Shown: piece by piece, positions 1-7,400 of the stretch
Numbering within the stretch: position 1 is the stretch's first letter
Layout: each line of letters starts with the position of its first letter
NCBI GenBank assembly: GCA_027484495.1
Contig: JAIXSW010000371.1
Span: forward strand, 1 to 9,363
Direction: 5' to 3'
Length of the DNA stretch: 9,363 bases
DNA from: Gammaproteobacteria bacterium
GTDB taxonomy: Bacteria; Pseudomonadota; Gammaproteobacteria; Enterobacterales; Alteromonadaceae
Notes under the pieces: generated by a model
What the model was told of the DNA's origin: nothing
Seen by the model: the letters and a program-made list of their open reading frames with translations, nothing else
The model's database searches: none
Made by a program: the position numbers and the translations under genes

Positions 1-17
1 ATTCAGGTTTATGCCAT

Positions 18-1820
18 TCAGGCATATTCACGCGCCAGCTGAACGCAATTTTTCCCGGCGGCTTTGGCATCGTACATGGCGCGATCTGCCGCATCGATCA
101 GCGCTTCGGCCGGCGTTTCACCACCTGCACTGATCGCGACGCCGATACTAACACCGATACTGATTTGTTCAGTGCCATGATAAAACGGCAGCTGCATTTG
201 TTTCAGCAGACGTTGTGTTAACTGCACCAACACAGCACCGCGACTGAGCCCTTCGCAGATCAGTAAAAATTCATCGCCGCCAATCCGACAAATGACATCC
301 GTTTCCCGCACCGCGTCGCGCAAACGCTCGCTAGCCTCATACAACACTTTGTCGCCCACCAGATGACCAAGCTGGTCATTCACGGTTTTAAACCCATCGA
401 GGTCCAGATACAACAAAGCAAGGCTGCTGCGCTGGCGTTTGGCCCGGGCTATCGCCTGATGCAGCTGTTGATACATCGCATTGCGATTTGCCAGGCCAGT
501 TAAGGGGTCCGTGGTAGCGAGCAGCTGCAGGCGCACATTCATCGCTTCGAGTTCGGCGGTGCGCTCGGTCACTTTCTGTGCCAGTTGATTTTCATGTTCA
601 CGCAGCTGCTGCACCAGTTGTTGCTGTGCGTCGAGCATTTGTTGCTGCGCCTGGCTGTGTTGCAATTTTAATTGGTTAAAACGCGCAGCCAGGCCAAAAG
701 ACACCAATAACATTTCCAGCGCCGACCCCAGCTGCATCGCGTGAATGGTGAAAAAATTTGACGGTAACAAACCCAGATTGCGCAGTGACATCACGATTGT
801 ACCGAGCAACAACATTGACCACGCCAGTGCAAACAACCGGGCACCAGGCGCACGGTTTAACACACTTTGGATCGCGCACAACGTCAGCACCAGCACAATC
901 AGGATGCCAATCAGTGACATCACAATCAGCGCCTGCTGCACCGTCATTACCAGCACAGCGAGCAGCGACGCCGCCATCAGCCACGCCATCGGCCGCAGGA
1001 ATTTATCCCATAGCGGGCTGAATTGCGGTGTATCCAGAAAAGCACGGGTAAACAATACGGCCATCAGACTGGCACCGGTAAAACCTAGCGGCAGCATCCG
1101 GTTCGATAACTCGGGCAGATCCGGCCACAGATAAATCGCGCCCAGTCCGTTTAACGATGCAGACCCTACGCCAAAACACAGCACAAACAAGACATACCAC
1201 AGGAAGACTTTTTCGCGAAGCACCATAAATAACAGCAGGTTATAGCCAGCCAATGCCAGTAAAGCGCCAAAATACAAGGCGGGAGCCAGGTAATTCTGCG
1301 CAGTACTCAACACAAAATCGTCGTCACTGAGCAGTTGATTTTGCAGGGTCATACTGCCCTGATTTTCCACCCGCAACCACAACGTAGTCGTATCGTTTTG
1401 GCTTAAATCTAATGGGAATACAGCCTGACGATGCACCAGTGCGCGCTGTTGCAGCGCCACCATATCGCCGCTTTGCAGCTGCCGTACCCCTTGGCTGTCT
1501 TCCAGATACAGGGTCAGCCGGTCGAGCGAAGGATAAGTAAACAGCCACCACCAGCGACCTGAACGCTCGGGTGTGACCTGGAGCAGCAGCCAAATGGCGC
1601 CTTGCCGGTAGCCATAACTGAGATCTTCGCGCAGCGGCATCTGAAAATCGGCCTGCGCTGCCCGCACTTGCTCGAACGTCAGCTGGCCTTGCGGATCAAG
1701 CAGTACCCGCACGTCCTGCTGCGTCTGACAACAATTGCTTCCCTGCAACAGCAACGGCTCTGCTACCGCGCTCCAGGTCAGCAACAATAGACAAAGACTC
1801 AACCATCTACCGCGCAACAA
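18..1820 (-). CDS. 7TMR-DISM membrane sensor diguanylate cyclase (GGDEF)
   Basis: The predicted product makes cyclic di-GMP from two GTP in response to an unknown periplasmic signal. Residues 1-20 form a signal peptide (hydrophobic core, AVA before E21). Residues about 35-165 fit the 7TMR-DISM extracellular type 2 sensor fold. About seven hydrophobic helices follow between 178 and 380, and then a Gln-rich coiled coil at 383-432. The GGDEF domain covers about 434-597, with DPLTGLANR at 438-446 and an intact active site GGDEF at 514-518. RETD at 505-508 is a canonical inhibitory I-site five residues upstream, so product feedback is expected. No EAL or HD-GYP domain is present. The start is TTG at 1820, because GGAGG lies 5 bases upstream and the next in-frame ATG (residue 61) would remove the signal peptide. 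A TTG at 1817 is also possible. The signal sensed cannot be told from sequence. Confidence 0.95.
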   Translation of the reverse strand: MLRGRWLSLCLLLLTWSAVAEPLLLQGSNCCQTQQDVRVLLDPQGQLTFEQVRAAQADFQMPLREDLSYGYRQGAIWLLLQVTPERSGRWWWLFTYPSLDRLTLYLEDSQGVRQLQSGDMVALQQRALVHRQAVFPLDLSQNDTTTLWLRVENQGSMTLQNQLLSDDDFVLSTAQNYLAPALYFGALLALAGYNLLLFMVLREKVFLWYVLFVLCFGVGSASLNGLGAIYLWPDLPELSNRMLPLGFTGASLMAVLFTRAFLDTPQFSPLWDKFLRPMAWLMAASLLAVLVMTVQQALIVMSLIGILIVLVLTLCAIQSVLNRAPGARLFALAWSMLLLGTIVMSLRNLGLLPSNFFTIHAMQLGSALEMLLVSFGLAARFNQLKLQHSQAQQQMLDAQQQLVQQLREHENQLAQKVTERTAELEAMNVRLQLLATTDPLTGLANRNAMYQQLHQAIARAKRQRSSLALLYLDLDGFKTVNDQLGHLVGDKVLYEASERLRDAVRETDVICRIGGDEFLLICEGLSRGAVLVQLTQRLLKQMQLPFYHGTEQISIGVSIGVAISAGGETPAEALIDAADRAMYDAKAAGKNCVQLAREYA

Positions 1821-1825
1821 TTCAG

Positions 1826-1830
1826 CCTCC
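1826..1830 (-). promoter_or_regulatory. Strong ribosome binding site that fixes a TTG start
   Basis: The minus strand reads GGAGG followed by CTGAA and then TTG at 1820-1818. This is a near-perfect Shine-Dalgarno sequence at 5-base spacing. It supports initiation at the rare codon TTG for the diguanylate cyclase. Confidence 0.75.
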
Positions 1831-1859
1831 GTACCGTGGTGCTAAAAACCTTGGTAATG

Positions 1860-1888
1860 ACTGTACCTGCCCACTCCAGACCGGTCAA
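1860..1888 (-). promoter_or_regulatory. Candidate sigma-70 promoter of the diguanylate cyclase gene
   Basis: On the minus strand TTGACC (1888-1883) and TACAGT (1865-1860) are separated by exactly 17 bases. This is a good match to the sigma-70 consensus. Transcription would start near 1853, giving a leader of about 33 bases before the TTG start. An 8-base palindrome, GACCGGTC (1879-1886), overlaps the -35 element and could bind a regulator, but it is short enough to be chance. Confidence 0.5.
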
Positions 1889-1968
1889 TCAATGACTCAG
1901 CGGCAACGACACTGGCGTAGCAGCTAACATTCAGGCAGCATAACTGTATGCTTTCGCGACAGAGCGAC

Positions 1969-2181
1969 ATGGTGATGAGAAACCGTTTTGGTTATGTTTT
2001 GGCCTTGCTGAGTATCAGCCTGCAGCCGAACCTCGCTGCGGCGCCGGCACATTGGTACAAATGGCAGAGCGTTAAGACCGGCAATTACATTTGCAAGCAA
2101 ACAGAACCGGGGCCCGGCTGGGTGCGTCACAGCGGGCCATATCTCGACGGGGGTTGTCGGAAATTACAAAAACCGCCGTGA
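1969..2181 (+). CDS. Small predicted secreted protein of unknown function
   Basis: I do not assign a function. From ATG 1969 the product is 70 residues. It has a basic N-terminus (RNR), a hydrophobic core (FGYVLALLSISL) and a small-residue stretch LAAAPA that fits signal peptidase I cleavage. The mature part is about 45 residues and aromatic and basic, with a HWYKW motif, YICKQT, GPGWVRHSGPY and a final GGCRK. Its two cysteines could form one disulfide in the periplasm. The composition and the spaced W/Y/G/C residues look like a conserved small domain and not random translation; I recall similar short proteins in marine and freshwater gammaproteobacteria but cannot verify it. The start is uncertain. 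ATG 1948 lacks a ribosome binding site, ATG 1969 has AGAG 4 bases upstream, and ATG 1975 is also usable. It converges on the TetR gene with a 5-base gap. Confidence 0.6.
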   Translation: MVMRNRFGYVLALLSISLQPNLAAAPAHWYKWQSVKTGNYICKQTEPGPGWVRHSGPYLDGGCRKLQKPP

Positions 2182-2188
2182 GCGGGTT
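2168..2188 (-). terminator. Weak candidate intrinsic terminator of the TetR gene
   Basis: Read on the minus strand, CCGC-TCACG-GCGG forms a 4 bp GC stem with a 5-base loop, followed at once by TTTTT (2172-2168). Two A-T pairs extend it past a single bulged base. The hairpin overlaps the TetR stop codon and the end of the convergent small gene. The stem is short, so termination efficiency is doubtful. On the plus strand no T-run follows. Confidence 0.35.
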
Positions 2189-2825
2189 AACTCTGGGCGG
2201 CCGGAAAGGCTCTGAGTGCGGTGCGGGCAATATTATGTAACTGCTCAGCACAAGCCCCGTTGGTCGCCTGTACGGACAGGCCTTGCAATACAGTAATGAT
2301 AAAACCAGCCAAGCCTTGCGGATCAGCATCGGCGGGCAAATCACCGCTGCTTTTCGCCTGTTCAAACCGTTGCACCAGCTGTTCAAAGCCGGCTTTACGC
2401 CGCGCAATCAACGCATCTTTGACCGACTGACCACTGTCACTGCAGGCCAAAGCGCCCTGCACCATCAGACAGCCCGGCGGATGCAGCGGATTACTGTGCT
2501 CAGCCGCGGCGCCCAACAAAATCCGTTCCGCCACCCGATACGCCGTTGGTTCCTGCATCGACGGATAGAAAAACGCGCTAGGCCGGTTTTCATAGCGTTC
2601 GATGGCTTTGAGAAATAACTGTTCTTTGTTACCAAAAGCCGCGTACAGGCTGGGTTTGTTGATACCCATGGCTTCGGTCAGATCAGGCAACGAAGCGCCT
2701 TCATAGCCCTTTTGCCAGAACACTTCGAGCGCTTTTTGCAGCGCAGTTTCCAAATCAAATGCACGTGGCCGGCCAACCGGCGCAGTGTTATTGCATGGGG
2801 TGCTGTTTAGTGTATTTGCACTCAT
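2187..2825 (-). CDS. TetR/AcrR-family transcriptional repressor, probable local regulator of the RND pump
   Basis: This is a 212-residue protein, a normal TetR length. After a 17-residue polar N-terminal extension, the DNA-binding domain covers about residues 19-65. It starts at GRPRAFD; a helix-turn-helix follows with SLPDLTEAMGINKPSLYAAF, and then the conserved GNKEQLF. The all-helical C-terminal part binds ligand and dimerises. It contains PPGCLMVQGALA with Cys119, a position where relatives such as NemR carry a cysteine, and further cysteines at 11, 128 and 192. The start was set at ATG 2825 because AGAGG (2835-2831) lies 5 bases upstream; GTG 2828 would leave only 2. It is transcribed away from the pump operon, and three repeated candidate operators lie between them. 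Repression of the pump and of itself is therefore inferred. The inducer is unknown. Confidence 0.93.
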   Translation of the reverse strand: MSANTLNSTPCNNTAPVGRPRAFDLETALQKALEVFWQKGYEGASLPDLTEAMGINKPSLYAAFGNKEQLFLKAIERYENRPSAFFYPSMQEPTAYRVAERILLGAAAEHSNPLHPPGCLMVQGALACSDSGQSVKDALIARRKAGFEQLVQRFEQAKSSGDLPADADPQGLAGFIITVLQGLSVQATNGACAEQLHNIARTALRAFPAAQS

Positions 2826-2904
2826 CACTACCTCTGTGGTGGCCTCTGACGCGACATAAAGCCGGGATCGCGGCCACCCTTCATCTGCATGGGCCAGAGA
2901 ATAA

Positions 2905-2962
2905 CGCAGCAGCCCGGTCTGGTAAACAGTCCGTCTGCACCAGACGTGCCGGCACGGCTGCG
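2905..2962. repeat. Nested inverted repeats, possible structured leader RNA or binding site
   Basis: Three sets of complementary arms lie together. CGCAGC (2905-2910) pairs with GCTGCG (2957-2962). GTCTGGT (2917-2923) pairs with ACCAGAC (2939-2945). CGTGCCGGCACG (2945-2956) is a perfect 12-base palindrome. The arms are compatible with a three-way-junction-like fold, apart from base 2945, which two arms share. If the minus-strand promoter at 3103-3132 is used, this lies in the 5' leader of the TetR mRNA. No known RNA family is recognised. Confidence 0.4.
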
Positions 2963-3039
2963 ATACTTATTCACTGACAGCTTTTTTTCTGCATATAACC
3001 CACAGAATCGCTGCCCTGCGAAAAAGTTCCAAAGATTCT

Positions 3040-3053
3040 TACCAATCAGTACA
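3040..3053 (+). promoter_or_regulatory. Candidate TetR operator, copy 1
   Basis: The element reads TACCAATCAGTACA. Its first 12 bases are an imperfect palindrome: outer TAC/GTA and central AT are symmetric, and the other positions differ only by transitions. It lies 8 bases upstream of the -35 element of the pump promoter candidate and 50 bases from copy 2. Confidence 0.55.
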
Positions 3054-3061
3054 AAATTAAA

Positions 3062-3089
3062 TTGACTCTACGATGCTTTTCTATATATT
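3062..3089 (+). promoter_or_regulatory. Candidate sigma-70 promoter of the efflux operon
   Basis: TTGACT (3062-3067) and TATATT (3084-3089) are spaced by 16 bases. Transcription would start near 3096, leaving a leader of about 104 bases before ATG 3200. The promoter is bracketed by operator copies 1 and 2, and copy 2 begins at the base after the -10 element. A bound repressor there should block RNA polymerase. Confidence 0.55.
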
Positions 3090-3103
3090 TACCGGTCAGT
3101 ACA
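3090..3103 (+). promoter_or_regulatory. Candidate TetR operator, copy 2
   Basis: The element reads TACCGGTCAGTACA and differs from copies 1 and 3 only at two central bases (GG for AA). It directly follows the -10 element and covers the expected transcription start, the classic place for a repressor site. Confidence 0.6.
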
Positions 3104-3132
3104 TTATACCAATCAGTACAGAAGTCAAGCAA
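3103..3132 (-). promoter_or_regulatory. Candidate sigma-70 promoter of the TetR gene
   Basis: On the minus strand TTGCTT (3132-3127) and a perfect TATAAT (3108-3103) are spaced by 18 bases. Transcription would start near 3096 and run left, with a long leader of about 270 bases before ATG 2825. The -10 element lies between operator copies 2 and 3 and touches both. No better minus-strand promoter was seen closer to the gene. Confidence 0.4.
3107..3120 (+). promoter_or_regulatory. Candidate TetR operator, copy 3
   Basis: The element is identical to copy 1 (TACCAATCAGTACA) and starts 17 bases after copy 2. That puts the two sites just over one and a half helical turns apart. It overlaps the minus-strand -10 candidate and lies just downstream of the pump transcription start. 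Confidence 0.55.
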
Positions 3133-3199
3133 TACAGACTTTCAAGCGGTATGGTGCCAAAACTCTCATGATACCGAACCTGATAAAGAGGATTTTCCG

Positions 3200-4465
3200 A
3201 TGATGGCCAGACCCCAGTTAAAACTGCCCCGTCGCCTGCTGTTAACCAGCCTGGCAGCCTTAGTGCTTGCCGCCTGTCAGCCCGGCGCCCCAACTGCAAG
3301 TGGCCCGACCGCTGTCAAAGTGGATGTCGCTACAGTTCTCAGTCAGCAAATCAGTGAAACTGACGAATATACCGGCCGGTTACAGGCGCCGGAATCGGTG
3401 AGCCTGATGCCACGAGTGTCCGGTTATCTCGCCAAAGTACATTTCACTGAAGGAAGCAAAGTGGCTGCCGGTGATTTGTTATTCAGCCTCGATAACACCC
3501 CATTTGCCGCCGAAGTGGCGCGCCTGAGCGCCAGTCAGACTGAAGCCAAAAGCGCACTGGCGCTGGCTGAACGCGAATATCAACGCGCGCTGAGCTTAAA
3601 AAAGCAAAATGCGATTGCCACAGAGTTACTCGACAGCCGCTTCAGCCGGTTTGAACAAGCCAAAGCGCAGCTCGCCGCCACCACAGCTGCGCTGAAAAAA
3701 GCCGAGCTGGACTTGTCCTATACCGAGATCCGCGCGCCGATCGGCGGCGTCGTTTCTAACGCATTTATCACTGCCGGCAACTATGTCCATGCCGGTCAAT
3801 CCGTGTTGACCAGTCTGGTATCCACCGGCCGCATTTACGCCTGGTTTGATGCCGACGAGCAAAGCCTGTTGCGTTATCTCGGCCTTGACAGCGGCAGCGC
3901 CAGCCAGTTGCAGCAACAGCAGCGTCCGGTGTTACTGGCGTTAAGCGGCAGCACTGAATTCCGCCATCAGGGCACCATCGACTTTATCGACAATCAGCTC
4001 AATGCCGCCACTGGCACTATCCGCATCCGCGCCAGTTTTGATAACAGTGATGCCAGCCTGCTGCCCGGTTTATTTGCCCGGCTGAAACTGACCGGCAGCG
4101 CGCCTTATCAGGCCGTGCTGGTCGACGACAAAGCCATCGGCACTGACTTATCCAGCCGCTTTGTACTGGTTGTCGATAGCAAAGGCACGCTGCAATACCG
4201 CCCGGTCACGCTTGGCGAAAAAACCGGTGGCCTGCGCATCATCAAAACTGGTCTGAAACCAGCCGAGCAAGTGGTCGTCAATGGTCTGCAACGGGTTCGT
4301 CCCGGGGTCGTGATTGAACCGAACCGGGTCGAAATGGCCACGCCACAGCAGCTGGCTGTTCTTGCCACTGAACAACAATCCTTTCGCATCGCGCAGCAAC
4401 CGGCTTCCACCCAAGGAACCGGCAGCAGTAGCGCTAGCGTGAACGCAAGCGGCGCCGGTCAGTAA
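3200..4465 (+). CDS. RND efflux periplasmic adaptor (membrane fusion) lipoprotein, MexE/OqxA-like
   Basis: This is the adaptor that joins the inner-membrane RND pump to the outer-membrane channel. From ATG 3200 it has 421 residues, normal for the family. AGAGGA 7 bases upstream fixes this start; the same frame is open back to 3062 without coding character. A basic start and hydrophobic stretch lead to the lipobox LAAC with Cys26, so the protein should be lipidated. The two halves of the lipoyl (barrel-sandwich) domain lie at about 68-106 (MPRVSGYLAKVHF, GDLLFSLD) and 176-209 (RAPIGGVVSN). The alpha-hairpin is at 107-172, the beta-barrel at about 210-297 (YAWFDADE, ATGTIRIRA) and the membrane-proximal domain at about 304-379. 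A Ser/Gln/Gly-rich tail ends it. The YAWFDADE and DNQLNAATGTIR segments recall MexE. It is the first gene of the operon, 21 bases before the RND gene. Position +2 after the lipid cysteine is Gln, not Asp. Confidence 0.93.
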   Translation: MMARPQLKLPRRLLLTSLAALVLAACQPGAPTASGPTAVKVDVATVLSQQISETDEYTGRLQAPESVSLMPRVSGYLAKVHFTEGSKVAAGDLLFSLDNTPFAAEVARLSASQTEAKSALALAEREYQRALSLKKQNAIATELLDSRFSRFEQAKAQLAATTAALKKAELDLSYTEIRAPIGGVVSNAFITAGNYVHAGQSVLTSLVSTGRIYAWFDADEQSLLRYLGLDSGSASQLQQQQRPVLLALSGSTEFRHQGTIDFIDNQLNAATGTIRIRASFDNSDASLLPGLFARLKLTGSAPYQAVLVDDKAIGTDLSSRFVLVVDSKGTLQYRPVTLGEKTGGLRIIKTGLKPAEQVVVNGLQRVRPGVVIEPNRVEMATPQQLAVLATEQQSFRIAQQPASTQGTGSSSASVNASGAGQ

Positions 4466-4486
4466 CGGCTAGCCCCTGGGAGCATC

Positions 4487-7400
4487 ATGATGTTATCGAA
4501 TTATTTTTTACGCCGGCCGATATTCGCCGCCGTGCTGTCGCTGCTGTTTGTCATCAGCGGCGCCATTGCGGTCTGGCAGCTGCCAATCACTGAATACCCG
4601 GAAGTGGTGCCGCCAACTGTGGTGGTCACCGCCAGCTATCCGGGCGCGAACCCGAAAGTCATCGCTGACACCGTCGCCAGCCCACTCGAGCAGGAAATCA
4701 ACGGCGTGGAAAACATGCTGTATATGTCCTCGCAGGCCACCAGCGATGGCCGCATGACGCTGACCATCACTTTTGCCATCGGCAGTGACGTCGACAAAGC
4801 GCAGTCGCAGGTGCAGGCCCGCGTCGACCGTGCCAAACCACGCTTGCCGCAGGAAGTGCAGCGGCTTGGCATTGTCACGGAAAAATCCTCGCCGGATTTA
4901 ACCATGGTGGTGCATTTAACCTCGCCGGATGACCGCTATGACATGTTGTATCTGTCGAACTATGCCGCGCAAAACATCAAAGATGAACTGGCGCGGATTG
5001 ACGGTGTCGGTGCTGTACGCTTGTTTGGTGCCCGCGAGTACAGCATGCGCGTTTGGTTAGACCCGAATAAAGTCGCCGCGCTGGGCCTTACGCCGCCACA
5101 AATCGTCAATGCTATTCGCGAGCAGAACCAACAAGCTGCAGCCGGTAGTTTAGGCGCGCAACCGTCCGGTAGCAGCGAATTTCAGCTGCTGATTAATGTC
5201 AAAGGCCGGCTGACCTCCACCGAAGAATTCGGCAATATCATTATCAAAACCGGTGCCAATGGCGAACTCAGTTACCTCAAAGATGTGGCCCGGCTGGAAC
5301 TGGGTGCCAGCTCTTATGCCCTGCGCTCTTTACTGGATAACAAAGACGCCATCGCGATCCCGGTATTTCAGGCGTCTGGCTCCAATGCAATCCAAATTTC
5401 CGATGATGTGCGGGCGCGGATGGCTGAACTTTCACAGAATTTCCCCGAAGGGTTGAGCTACGACATCGTCTACGACCCGACCGTGTTTGTGCGCGGTTCG
5501 ATTGAAGCGGTGGTGAAAACGCTGTTTGAAGCCATATTGCTGGTGGTGCTGGTGGTGGTGCTGTTCCTGCAAACCTGGCGTGCGTCGATTATCCCGCTGG
5601 TGGCGGTGCCGGTGTCATTGATTGGTACTTTTGCCTTTATGCACTTGTTTGGTTTTTCACTGAACGCACTGAGTTTATTTGGTCTGGTGCTGGCGATTGG
5701 TATTGTCGTCGACGATGCCATCGTCGTGGTGGAAAACGTTGAACGGAATATCGAAGCCGGTTTAAGCCCGCTCGCCGCTACCCAGCAGGCGATGAAAGAA
5801 GTGACAGGCCCTATTATTGCCACCACGCTGGTGCTGGCTGCTGTTTTTGTGCCGACCGCCTTTATGACCGGTCTGACCGGCCAGTTCTATAAACAGTTTG
5901 CGCTGACCATCACTATTTCGACAGTGATTTCCGCACTGAACTCGCTGACGTTAAGTCCGGCTTTAGCAGCCCTGCTGTTAAAACCGCATGGTGCGGCGCC
6001 GGATAAACTGACAGTGCTGCTGGATAAGTTGTTTGGTCGTTTTGTATTCCGGCCCTTTAACCGCCTGTTTGCCCGTGGCAGTGAGAGTTACGGCAAAGCC
6101 GTCCGTAAGATTATCCGCTTTGGTGGCCTGACCGGCGTGTTGTACCTCGGCCTGTTGGGTCTTACCGGTGGAATTTTTGCCAATACCCCAACCGGTTATG
6201 TGCCGCAGCAGGACAAACAATATCTGGTGGCCTTTGCCCAGTTACCGGACGCCGCTTCGCTGGAACGCACGGAAGCCGTGATTAAAAAGATGTCAGAAAT
6301 AGCACTGAAACATCCTGGCGTGGCGCATTCAGTGGCATTCCCGGGCTTGTCGATCAATGGTTTTACCAACAGCCCGAACGCCGGTATCGTATTTACTCCG
6401 CTGAAAGACTTTAGTGAACGGCAAGATCCGTCGTTGTCTGCCGGCGCTATTGCTGCCGACTTAAACGCGCAGTTTGCTGGGATCCAGGACGCTTTTATCG
6501 CGATCTTCCCGCCGCCACCGGTGCAGGGTTTGGGCACCATCGGCGGTTTCCGCCTGCAGCTCGAAGACAAAGCCAACCTCGGTTATGAAGAACTGTACAA
6601 AGTGACGATGGCAGTGCAAATGAAAGCCTGGCAAACGCCGGAACTGGCCGGGGTGTTTTCAGGCTATCAGGTCAATGTACCGCAGCTGGATTTGGATGTT
6701 GACCGCGTTAAAGCCAAAGCGCAGGGCGTGTCTTTGGATGATTTGTTCGCGACGCTGCAGGGGTATCTGGGAGGTACTTATGCCAACGACTTTAACCAGT
6801 TTGGCCGCACTTATCAGGTCAATGTGCAGGCGGACGAAGCCTTCCGGCAAGATCCGGCGCAAATTGCCAACCTGAAAGTGAACAACCAACAAGGTGAGCT
6901 GGTGCCGATTGGCAGCTTCGTCAACGTCAATTACAGCGCAGGGCCGGACCGGGTTATGCATTACAACGGCTTTACCACCGCCGAAATTAACGGTGGTCCG
7001 GCGCCGGGTTACAGCAGTGGCGAAGCGCGCGCGGCCATTGAAAAAATTCTGGCCGAAACGCTGCCACCGGGTATCAGCTATGAATGGACTGAGCTGACTT
7101 ATCAGCAAATTCTGGCCGGTCATGCTGAATACCTGGTATTCCCGCTGGTGCTGTTGCTGGTGTTTATGGTGCTGGCTGCCTTATATGAAAGCCTGCGTTT
7201 ACCGCTCGCTATCCTGCTGATTGTGCCGATGACACTGTTATCCGCGATGATTGGCGTGTGGATTTTTGGCGGTGACAACAACATCTTCACCCAAATCGGT
7301 CTGATTGTGTTGGTCGGTCTTGCCACCAAAAACGCCATCCTGATTGTCGAATTTGCCCGCGAAAAACAACAGCACGGCATGACTGCGCTGCAGGCAGTGC

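Larger units (their letters stand above)
2826..3199. other. Divergent intergenic control region between tetR-type gene and efflux operon
   Basis: This 374-base stretch holds no convincing gene; the short open frames in it lack coding character. Its left part (2840-2965) is GC-rich and holds a self-complementary segment. A T-run lies at 2982-2988. The right part (3035-3135) is AT-rich and carries three copies of one element and two opposed promoter candidates. The stretch 3133-3199 would be the leader of the pump mRNA. It ends with AGAGGA (3187-3192), 7 bases before the ATG of the fusion protein. Confidence 0.7.

Noticed and set aside
1..26. Perfect 6 bp stem TATGCC-ATTCA-GGCATA over the diguanylate cyclase stop codon, with ATTCAGG repeated at 1-7 and 16-22
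   Set aside because: No T-run follows on the minus strand, so it is not a convincing intrinsic terminator. The repeat is short and follows partly from the hairpin sequence.
1879..1890. ACCGGTCA upstream of the diguanylate cyclase resembles operator copy 2
   Set aside because: Only eight bases match, the flanking TAC and GTA are missing, and the match is easily chance. It does not support control by the TetR protein.
2759..2977. Plus-strand open frame across the start of the TetR gene and the control region
   Set aside because: It overlaps the TetR coding region in antisense, has no ribosome binding site and its translation has no recognisable domain or signal.
2982..2988. T-run after the inverted repeats as a terminator or small-RNA end
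   Set aside because: The nearest stem ends at 2962, about 20 bases before the T-run, which is too far for an intrinsic terminator. No plus-strand promoter was seen upstream.
3062..3199. N-terminal extension of the fusion protein from a start at 3062
   Set aside because: The 46 extra residues overlap the promoter and operators, lack a ribosome binding site and would bury the lipoprotein signal. ATG 3200 has AGAGGA at 7 bases.
6659..7123. Long antisense open frame (154 codons) inside the RND gene
   Set aside because: It is a shadow frame of a GC-rich, strongly conserved gene; its translation looks random and no start signal was seen.
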